The notes below the pieces were generated by a model, which worked only from the letters and a program-made list of their open reading frames with translations, was not told the origin of the DNA and did no database searches. From Pomacea canaliculata (Eukaryota; Mollusca; Gastropoda; Architaenioglossa; Ampullariidae): a DNA stretch of 64,000 nt. The number at the start of each line of letters is the position of its first letter. Within the stretch, counting starts at the first letter, position 1. A program made the position numbers and the translations under genes. The stretch is taken from the NCBI RefSeq assembly GCF_003073045.1, contig NC_037594.1, positions 27,578,737 through 27,642,736 of the forward strand, read 5' to 3'. Shown here in pieces: positions 1 through 12,000 of the stretch.

Positions 1-38
1 TTTTTTTTTTTAAATCTTCAACGAAAAGCTTGAAATAG

Positions 39-3000
39 CATTGACTAAAAATCAAATATCAAATCTGATGAACAAGCAGTCTTTGAATTACACTTCTTTT
101 CTAGAGTGCAACTCTTGGCACAACGTGACCTTGCCATCTCTGGACAACATGTCAAGGTTTGGACATTCAATGGTTGCCTACAATGGGTATGTTAATCACT
201 GTTTTGAATTAATTATGCATAGACTGGCATCTGGCTGAGACTTGATATAAATAAAAATGTATTTAGTCAGTGATCCATAATACAGTTCTAAGTGGTTATA
301 TTTAGCCAGTGATTCACAATACAGTCCCAAGTGATTAGTGCATTGACGTCCAAACCAAGAGGTGCGCCAGTTTGTGTGTCACGCATCGTCTCCCAAGTCT
401 GCCCAGCTTGGTACCCAGCTCCATAGAGGGTTGGGAAAGATAAAGCCGGAAAGGAGAGGAGATAGGCAATAACCTCCTCATAAAGCTGACCCCCAGAAAA
501 GTGAAGTCTCCAATACCTCACTCCCCAGTGAACTAAAAAAGGTTAAGGAATGACCTTTAACGTAGAATAATGATGTATACTAATGATCTGCACACATTGC
601 AAGTCATAAATGCTTGTGAACAGTTGAGACTGCCTATTGATTGGCATAGTTTTTCAAACACCTTTGACTAGATTATTGGAATGGAATACGCAGAATCTTG
701 AAGACAGTGTAGCCATTTAAATATTTTCATCCAGCATGCAAACTGTCTACTCACTAATTAATATATCTAATAAATACAGCAAAGAGAAAGTAAAATCCAT
801 CGTCAGTTGCTTTTACCTCATGTACTTTGTAACTTCAAGTAACAATTTTAATGTAATTTCATGATATGCTGTGAGCTATGTGAGATGATTTTATCCCCTC
901 AGCATTAGTAAAATAATATAAAGAAATACAGCATTTGAAATTAACCTAAAGTAATTTCATTGTTTTATTGCCACTTTTGCTTGTTTCAGATTTTTTATTT
1001 TATTTGGCGGATTTAGTGGTGTGATGCTGAATGATCTTATCAACATCACTCGTGGTATGAAACATTCCTGTAGTCTTAATTTTAAATATAAGGATATTTG
1101 AAAGCTATTTGTATGAAACTTGATGAAAGAGGAAACATTGTGACACTGGAGATTTTGTTAGGGTGTGTAAGGAGGGTTAGGAAATCTGAGTATGATTTTA
1201 GATTGTTTGTGCTTGTTCACTTTTCTGTATGAGCCAGAAATTGACATATAGCTGTAAAATAACTTCCCCTACTGATTTGGCTGTCGCCATTTGCACTGGC
1301 ATTGTTATCCTCTTACAATGTCAACAAAGCAGACATACTTTAATAAAATAAAGCTTACAGATGAAAAGGATAAAACTTTTTGGCTGTGGTTTCAAGAAGT
1401 GAAGAATGACAAGGCCAAATATAAACCTGATCTTTGCAGAAAGGAAGGGAAAGTTTTGAACATGGGTATAGATGATGTGCATTGTCACATGGAAAGCAGC
1501 AGACGCAAAAGACTCCTTGCAATTGCCACAAACTACCTAATCTATAGAAAGTGCTTTTGTTAGATTTACTATTTTCTGTGGTATTCCAAAGGATTTAAAG
1601 AGTGCACTTGAATAATTTTGTATTTTCGGACAAATAGAAGTGTGTATTGATTACTTCTGAAAGTTCTGAAATATGCTTTTAGTATCAGTCCATGGACTGG
1701 ATGAATGAAGTTTATCCTGGTAAATGGCAGGGAAAGTCGGTATTTTGTTTTTGTCATAGTAGTATGGACCATATATCTGTAAGACATTATTCAGAAAATT
1801 GAAGAAAGCAGTATATTGTCTCATATTTCATCTTTTATGCCAATGTCTCTTTGCTTATGAATGCAGATGTGTGCAGCCAGATGTGTATATGTATATTTAC
1901 AAGGTTGAGAGACAGTGAATGAATTTGTAAGATGCATTTAAGAATTTCAGTATTTAAGTTTCATTACCACAAGATTTCATTTAGATTGATTTTGACGTGC
2001 CTATCCACTGAAGTTTTGTAGCAATTTCAGGACTAAGTCCCATAATTAAAATATGATATGCTGTAATTATAACTTGATTTTCAGGTGGATGGAAAACTTT
2101 GTTTATTCTTCTTTTCAGGTAACTGTAGCTCTTTTGAAAACAACAGTACATGTTTGTCAGGAGTGCCTGGTTTGAGGTGTGTGTGGAATAATGGTACTTG
2201 TTACCCACGCAGCAGTACAGACTTGGCAGAGGCTGTTTGCGATGCTGAAAAACGTGAGTGTTGACCATTGGAGATTTCTTTTTTTGTGGACACTGTTGAA
2301 TTGCAACAAAAGATTTTTGTTTTGTGTGATGCATATTCACAACACTACTTTTTGTCAAGATGGTTTAAAAAATAAATTGCTTTTTCAGGTGACTTTAGTC
2401 CATGCCCTGGTTACAATACCTGCAGCTCCTGTGTAAATGGTGGGACTCAGGCTGCATGTACTTGGTGTGGAGATAAATGCACAGCTTTGAACTGCACAGC
2501 TAATGAGAAGGTGATTTTTTTTCTATTTAGTTAATTGGGTTTATGCTCCTTCCATTGGTTGCTGGGACCATTAAACTTCCTTTACCTTATTTTTGTAAGG
2601 CAGAGACCCAAAGTAAGCAGTGCACTCTAGGTTACACAGGTTTGTGGTGGATTGGAAGGCAGGTCTCACTGTGAGACATCATATCTGAAAATGGTTATTC
2701 CATCTAACGATGATTTTTATGAAAGGTTTCAAGGGAAATCCAGTGCAGAAGTGTGTTATGTGGTGCTTATTTTTATTCTGTCTTTGTTGTTATTATGAAA
2801 TATACTGGCTGTCGTACTTAGTTGTAGTTCTAATTTATGGATGTAAAATTATAGTGAGAGAGGTGCACTTTGAGCAAGCAAACTGTAAAATGCAAACTTG
2901 GTATCTTAAGTGTATTGTGACATTTAATTGTCACAGCTGCATTGGAAATGTATAAAAAGTGGGCTAACATGTACTGAATATTTGCTGTTGTTTTGAATTT

Positions 3001-6000
3001 TACTACCAATTATTTGCTTTTTCTATTGCAGGTTGAAACACTGGACAATTGCTCCAGCTTGTACAGTGCAGGATGCAGTTTGTACCATACTTGTCAAGCA
3101 TGCCAGAATGATTCTCGTTGTGCATGGGAAGAAAACATTTGCAAGGCAAGGAGTATAGAAGCAGGTATGTTGTAACAATTACTGGAGTATTATGTGAATT
3201 CAGACACTGAACAGAATGACATCTAAGAATATTACATTTAAAAAACATCTGATTATGTAACATATTATTTCTAGGATTTCACACAGTTCCCAGTTCTCTA
3301 CCTATTTTTCATAGATGTGGGTGCTCTTGTTGTAAGAAGGGCTATTTAATTTAAGTGCGTATCTTTTCTTTGTTATATTTAGGGGTCAACGTCACCACCA
3401 ACAAAACATCTGTTGTAACCTGCAGCAAGCAGCCATGTGCCGCCTTCAACACATGCAGCATTTGTGCCCAGAATAGCTGTATGTGGTGTAGCAACCTGGC
3501 AGTCTGCATTGACACTAATGCTTATGTTGTGTCTTTTCCCTATGGACAGTGCATGGATTGGACCACAAAAACTTCCAGATGCAATGGTCAGTGGGTTTGG
3601 ATTTTTTATACTAATAAAGTACATGAACAATATGAATAATAAAAATTATACAGCAAATGAAAAAAGCTACAGCTGATAAAGAATAATGGCCAGACTTAAA
3701 CTTATTGTCTAAAATTGCAGATGTTTCTTGAACAAGTTTGTTTTAAAAGACTGTTGTCTGCTGATGACTCATCAGATAAGGGACTTAGTTCCAAGAAATT
3801 GATGCTGAGTGAGTGAACTGTGTCCACAAACACATTCTAGGAATGGAAAGGGGGTGAGCAACTCCAGAAATACGGAGTGTAGTGAGCTAGAAGCAAGAAG
3901 GAGCAGAACCTGAAAAGAATGAAAACAAAATGTGGCAAATTTATATTCTGCTAGAGCCAGTGGAGAAAATAGAGAAGTGTGATTTCATCTGCATGCTTGA
4001 AGTATGAGTGGAGTTGTGCTGCAGAGTTTTAGAGTTTGAGAAGGTACAGAGAACAGACAAGAGAAGATAACATTAGTTGACTTGATAAAAGGCACAGGCA
4101 AGAATGTAGTCTGTTCAAATGGGAAGATACAGATTGGGCTGATGTTGCATAGCGTAAAATATGCAGTTCTGCAGATGTTAAAAGCAGACTAGGTCAGGAT
4201 CCTACCTAAAAGGTAAAACTCCATGCTAAAGCAGAATCCAAAATACCACAAACAGTATCAAGCAAGATGAGACATGTCAAATTTTTACTAATTGAGAGAT
4301 CAACATGAATTGGGTATGGCTCATAGTGGTAAGCAGTTTTGATTACTTGTGAGCCACCCTCTCCAAAGATGACAGATCAACGACAGATGTCTTAATCAGG
4401 GTCACAACAGCAACAACATCATTAGCTAGGCTGGACAGGGTTTACCACATCCATGACATGAGGTGTTTTACAAAGTATAATCTGTACAAGTCCCTCGTAG
4501 TACTGATCCTTGTTTACAGACGTGAAACATGTACTCTGCTGCTGATGCAGAAAGGAGAATTCAGGCATTCAAGAACAAGTGTCTGAGGAGGCTGCTCTGA
4601 ATCTCATACAAAGAACACAAAACCAATGACTTTGTATGAAGTATGGTTGGCACACTTGTAGGACATCAGTAACTTCTGCTTGCAACAGTCAAGGGGCACA
4701 AGCTAGTCTGGCTTGGCCATGTGACCAGGAATGAATATTGACATCTGCCCTTTATCTAGCAAACTTAAAATATTTATTACCTTCAGCAAAGCTGTTTCTT
4801 CACTGTTAGACAAGATAAATTTAACAGTTGTTTCAGGGCAATTTTTTCTAGCATTTTAGAAACAAAGATAAATCACTACAAAAATACGACTTTGTAATCT
4901 GCTCAATAGACATTGCTCTATGTGCAGCTTAGGACAATCCATCCTAGGCAGTGATAAAACAAGTCAGCTCATGTGGGGTGGGGGTAAGATGATACCATGA
5001 CCTGTAATTCTCTTTTTCAGAATCTGCATTTTAAATTTGTGAAGTCTAACACTGCTAAAACCTAGCTGTATTTGTTACATTGTGCAGCTACACAGTGCTC
5101 AGGGTTAAAGTCTTGCAAAGAGTGCCAGGCTAATCCTATGTGTGGCTGGTGTAATAACTCAACAAACACAGGCCTGGGTATGTGCATGCAAGGAGGCCAG
5201 TTGGGCCCTGTTCAGCTTTCTCCTTCTGGATCAAGTTCTGGCTTCAGATACACGACAGCACCACAGCTGTGCCCAGCTCCTCAGTGGTTTTTTACTGAAT
5301 GTCCACGTAAGTGCTGAAAAACTGTTCATAATTGCTTCTGTTACTGTCAGAGTTTTCTTATATTTATACCTGCTAATTCTTGTGCATTTTGTGTAGTTTC
5401 TGTGTTTTTTTTGTTTGTTTGTTTTTTTTTTTTTTCACTTTTCCCAATTAACTGGTAGTAACACTGCCTCATTCATCCCCAAAGGGTCAGCTTTAAACAA
5501 GCATGGCTCCTTGTCGAGCAAGTCTCTTGTCCCTACCAATCAACTTTGGTGATTATTTTTATTCATCGACACCAGTGTCTCCTGGACAGCAGAAGCTGTA
5601 ACCTAGATGGAAATGGGCATCACATCCAGTGGAAGAACATCCCAAAATATATCAAAACAAAGTCCGGTGATAGAAAAAAATCAAGCAAGACAAAAAGATA
5701 GAAATCACTGGCCGAGGTCTTGTCACGTGAGCATTTTATGCATCCCTAAACCGCTGACTTCCCATGAGCTGCCAGGCGAGCAGGTGGTATGCAGGTCATG
5801 TCACCCCTTTAATCACACTCTCCCATGGTGGGAAATGCTTTGTGAAATATGTGCATGCACATGCGCCAACCAGCATGGGTTTTCTCAGATTTTCTCTAAT
5901 AACCAGAGGACAATAGAATTTGTTGCTTCTGTTTTATACTACCTTTCTATTTAGTCTTTAAACGCTAATCATCTCCAAAGTCTAAAATAAGTTTTCATTC

Positions 6001-9000
6001 GTATGTTAGAGATGTATAAGATTAGACATGGTACAAGTTGTAACAAAACATTTGTGTCGCATGGTTCATCTCTTGCATGGTGATTTTTGCAGTGTGCCAA
6101 TGTAACGGACATTCATCCTGTCCTGCCAACAGCAGTGTTTGTGAATCCTGCCAGTTTCCGACCACTGGACAGTATTGTGAATCCTGTCAGAATTTCTATT
6201 ATGGCAATCCTATGAATGGCGGCAACTGCTCAGGTATTAAAAGTTATTAGCATCTGTCACAGGATGATGATGATAATAACAACATATTTTTTTTTATAGT
6301 GATCCCACCAACAAAAACAGGCTCAAGGCACTTACTTAATTGCACTAGAACACATCAGTAGGCATCAGTTATGTCTTAGACATTCATTCATTCAGAACAT
6401 AACTATTCACTCAAGTCTCTCTCTCTCACAGACATACAGAAGGTGGAGGAAGCTGTAGTACCTGGAGAAAACCACAGATAGTCTGTCCTGTAAACAGGTG
6501 TCACATGCATAGAGAGATTTGATGGAGCCTAGATACAAACTCACAACACCTAATGCTTACTGTCATGATGACAGTCGCTCTAACCACTGTGCCACCAACC
6601 ACATTTAGAAGTCCTGGAGGGATGTTTTACTTTCAGATAGTAGGGGAACCTACATGTCAGTGGCACAATTGTTAACTTTACACTGGTGTTCAGAATTCTT
6701 CTTATGATTTTGTAATAATTTGAATTCTCTGTGTGCAGAGTGTCAGTGTAATGGCCAGGCTGACTCATGTAATCCAGAAGATGGCGAATGCTACTGTCGC
6801 ACAAGGGGTGTCACTGGACGTTATTGCGATAAGTAAGTCTTGGCTTACGCATGCTGCTTTTTTCGCTTTGGCAAGCTATGCTTGACAGATTGCTTTTATG
6901 AGCTAGTATAAGATTTTTTTAAAGTCATTTTTATAGACTAAATAGATAACCCTTGTGTAATGTAGTGAGCAAAAGACATTTTCTTGTTTTCTTTAATATA
7001 ATGCATTGCCATACAGCTCTGGTTAATTTTAAACACTTTGGGAGTTATTTATTTGTGTTTTGTACATAGATGTGATGACATGCACAAGTACTTTGGTGAT
7101 CCAAGGAATGGAGGAACATGCTACTGTAAGCTATATTGTGGGATGTTTAAGAAAGTTTCTTGCAATGTGTGATGTACTGAGCATTTTGGGGTGAGACATA
7201 AAGTATTTTCAACTTAAGGCTCAATTCTGCAACATAAACAAGTGTTAATGTGTTCAAGATGTAAACCTAAACAGATATATTTTAAAATTCATTCCCGGTT
7301 CTGTATGCCTAACTCTTTGCATACCTGTTGCAAAATATGACATCTTTGTTTTCAGATCGACTGTCAACAGACTATCAGTACACCTTCAATCTATCCAAAA
7401 GAGAAGATCTTAATTATACACAGATCAATTTCATCAGCATTCCAAGCTCTGTAAGTAGTAGACTGGAACACTTACATGTATCAGTGGGTTCTTGTTTTTG
7501 TTTTGTTGTTAATTTTGGTGTTTTTTCAATATGTTTTGTGTATCATTTCATTAGAACAAGGTTCTAGTCACTAAATTTATTCCAAGTTCTTTGAATAGAT
7601 TCAAACAGTGAATGATATGCATCATTTTTTAAAAACTGTTTGTTGTGCTCAGTGATATATTTTGTGTTTGTTTTTTTAATAATAAGGATACTTTCTTTGA
7701 ATTCTTTTTTTTAATTCAGGATGTTGCATAGAGAGAAAGTAAGGTTTGGTGTATTTTGCTCAGATTTTGCATAGTGAACATGATGGAGAAAATGTGTTTT
7801 ATGTCAACAACTATCAATGTATCACATCAAAGCAGCAGGTCTTGTAAGCTGCGTGGTGACAGCAGGAATATTGCATAGTACGATGAAGGAGATCTCAGTG
7901 TTTCCTTTAAGAAAAATAAGTGGAATTTTTTAAAATATAAAAAGAAAAACCAGGAGAACTCAGTCACAGGGGACTTTGTCTTGAGGTCTGCAAGATCCTT
8001 GTAAACATTTTTCAAAGAGTATGATGGCTGCATAAGACTAACAGTACCAGCCTGTGAGTACTAACAGTAACACTAACAGTACCTATGGGAGGGTGCAATG
8101 AACAGCAAACACCTATTGCTAAAACAAGCAGCAAGCTGACGATGTGTGACATAGCATGGGCATGATGTCAGGTGTTTCTACAGTCAGCGAAAAAAGGCCT
8201 CGACCTTTCCCCGCAAACTGGATTAAAATAGCCTGGAATATGACGTCAGACGTCGTCTGCTGTAAACTGCCTTTCTAATGCTGGTGTGTCCCAGAGAGAA
8301 AAGCAGGCATAGAAAAATGTCTGACAATTGACAATAAGTGTTGTTACAAACAATAGTATTTTATCCCACATGCAATCGGCTGTTTGCGAGATAAAAAGGG
8401 AGAGAATGATAATTTGATAATGATAAAGGAAGAGAATAGTCGTTTCACAGATGATGTATAATGCTTTAGTAAACTATATGCAGGGCCAGAATACTTGTAC
8501 ATAAGGACTTCTAATACTTCTAACCAGCTGTTTTTATGCTTTCATATTCCATAAATGTTTTCAGTGTATGTTATTAGATAGACATTTTTCACTACATGAC
8601 TTTCAATTTGTTTATTGATTTGCCTCAGAAGGAAAGCAGGTTGGGAAGAATCAGAGGAAATTTTAGCCTTGCATGCACTTGTTCTTCTTTGAGAGCTTGT
8701 GATCTAAGTTATTGAATGGTATTATAAACTTCAACCTTTCTTACATGACTCTACTCAAATTTCATGTCTGGTTTCCTTTGCAGGGTGACCGTGATGTGGA
8801 CTTTACATTGAACTGTTCTGGTCCTGCTTTGCTGAATATCACATACAAGTCAAGTAAGCAGGAAATTGGCATTTTAGTGTGTGGCTTTCCTGTATACATG
8901 GTGGTTTTAAAGTCTAAAGATGGGACTTTTTTTTAAATCTTAACCTAGAGCTTTGCAGAATGAGTCACTTGAAGACATTTAAGAAGTAAAAAAAGGGATC

Positions 9001-12000
9001 ATTGGGTCTAACCGAGAGAGTTTTGGTCATTAATTTAGAATAATTATTTAAAAGGTTGTCAAAGAACTAAATTCCAAAGCAGTGTTTGTAGCAACTAGTA
9101 CTGAGGGACACATCAATTTTTATTTTCAGAGGCAGAGCCAGGGGAGAAGATGATCACTGAGAGCCAAGAGTGTGGTTATTTTCGCACTAAATTTGATCAC
9201 AAGAACCATGCTTTTGGTGGAGAGATGAATACAACATTTTTCGTCTATGTCTACAGCTTCAGAACACCTTTTTGGCTTCAGGTACTGCTTACCATTATGT
9301 CTCCAGTGTTGGGATGAAGATGGCAAAGTAAAATAGTAAAATAGAGTGTTTGAAGCTTTAAATAGAAAACTAAGAGAAAAAAAAGCAGTATTATTTTTTG
9401 TGAAAGGAAAAGAAAGAAGTAAAATCTAGATGAGAATAACAGACAAGAAGTGCAGGAATACAGTAGCATGTGGTGCTATGGGTTTATTGAGAATTTGTTG
9501 AAATATTGATGACCTCTGCATGTTTCATGAAAAACAGTATTTTGTTTGAAGAAATATGTTTGAAGGGAGGACAGATAATCTAGATAATTTTTACATTTTG
9601 GGATTTTCTTTGAATGCCTGTTTTTATGCCTCTGCTGTTCCTTTTACTTATCCTGTTTTTCTAGGTTATATGTCGGTTAATGCTCACAGGCCCATACTCA
9701 TGTGTTTCTGTGTGCCTGTGTGTACATTCATGATGCTTATAGACTATATGAATACATAGGTGCACATGTGCATATCTGTATATATTATACAGATAAAACC
9801 ATGCAGTATTTTTTAAACTTCAGACTTACTACCTTCCTTATCCAGGGTGGATAGAAAGAAGAAGTAGTTAACAGACTGGGAAAAAAAATTGTTTAAGTGT
9901 TTGGTAAATGTAAATTGCTTAAGCATTTCTTGATATATTCTGTATCATAGATTTTTATTCAGCAGCATGGACGTAGAATCATGGATTCTCATAAATCTGG
10001 TATTTTTTATCTTTTATGAAAACATCTATCACTGCTTAATGATGGTGGACTATTAAGTCTCTAAGATCAAGTTCTTTATTTCACAAAAATGCTGTTAAGA
10101 GCAGCCATTATTTGGGTTTATGTAGTTCAGGTCTGGTTTCAACGTGTAGGGCTCATGAGCATGGGAAAATGTCTGTTGAAGGTTGCGTGAGGTACTTTGC
10201 ATTAAGATTTGTATGTATTTAGAGGTAGGATGAAATGACTTCAGAGTGGTCAGTCCACTTTCTTTTACTATAGTAGAAATAGCTATATATATATATAAAA
10301 CTTATAATAAACAATGTTGCCTGTTTCTCCTTTCAGATTTCCTTCTCACAGTTCCCCAAAATAGATCTTGTTCACTTTTTTGTTACCTTTTTTAGGTATG
10401 TAATTGATCATACTGATTTGTGTAGTGAGCATGCATTCTTCTGCCAGCTTAGCCACTGTCTCCATTGGTCTTGTTTTGTGTTTGGTGGGTTTTGTTACAT
10501 GCTTGCCTTGTATGGTTAGGACATACTTTGCTTCATGGACAGAGTTAAAATTGCCTCAGCAAAGAAACAATTATTTTAAAGGATTAACTAGACTGGTTCA
10601 AAGAAGGAAAAAATTTATTGGATGTAGTCTTTTGCATGATAAACAAGATTCTGATATTCATCACATTCTCTGAAACAGTAGCAAAAATTTCCATTCCCAG
10701 TGTCGTTATCCGACATCTTTAACTCAATGAGACTTAAAGACATTCCTCACAGTTTGTTGAGCCTAAGGCAAAGATTTGCAATGATTAAAATAATTTTGCT
10801 TATTAACTTGTCATAATTGTTATAAATAAAACAACAGATTGTGTTTTAACTTGTGAAGTAGTTTATCTTTGTCCAGAGGTGAAGGGTGTCATCACCACGC
10901 AAGAGGGCAGCAGAATTTTATAAGCATGCAACATACTTGGTGACATATGGACACAAAACAAAATCGTAGGCAGTGGGAGTGAAAGGGCAGGGAATAAAAA
11001 CTTACTTTTGTGTAACGTGATTGAGACCTGTTTCCAGAGAAAAGTCTGTGAATGATTCACAGGCAAAATTTGAGTATTGTTTTTTTCACTCATAAAGCAT
11101 CTTCAAATATGCTATTAGCACTTGGTCTGAAGCACGTTCATGTTTCTCTTTAGTCTGCAAATCATTTTCTGCCCTTCAGAGTAATGAAGGAATCCTAGGA
11201 AACCGGTTGATGATGTTGCCTAGGGAAGGTGAAAAGCCTAGTGGTTAGAGCACATACAGACTGGCCAGTTTAGCATCTGTTATGGAGCATAGTTTCTGCA
11301 GCTGACCCAGCTGTGCAGTGGGTACCTGGCTCAATAGAGGCTGGGAGAGATGTAATGCAGCAAGATGGGCACTACCATCACAAAAACTAGCTCCCAAATA
11401 AGTGAGGGCTCTAAAACTTCACTCCCCAACTCACTCTCCTACCACTGTAAAGTCATGGAGTTAGCCTCACCTTTCTTAAAATACTTTGGTATAATATTCT
11501 CTTTATGCTAAATATTTAATCATGAATTTAAGAGGATGTCTGTGCAAAGGCAGTCCTAGGTGATTATAAACTGATCACTTGGGCTGCTAAAAAAAACATT
11601 GAGAATAAATTGAGTTTTTTTGTTTTTGCATTGAAAAGTAAACGTATTGTTTCCATATGACACTGATCAATGTGTGTTTCTGGTGTTTTGTTTGTCCCAC
11701 TCACCACTAACACATAGATATCCATCCACTCAGTAGTGAAGTGGTGTCATTGTTTGAATGGGTTTTAATTTCTTACTTTCAGATTTCTTTTGCTCAGCCA
11801 CGCCAGTTAGATCTTCTAATATTTTTTGTGGTTTTCTTTAGGTAAGTTGAACAAAAGTTGAGCTGGTGATTGGACATTACTTTTTTTTTTCCTCATAGAT
11901 TTCAGAGTTGCACTTTCTTTTCTTTGATACTTTGATTGATGCATAAATTAATTATTTAAAATATATGTATAAAAATTTGGTATAAGAGAAATAATTTGAA

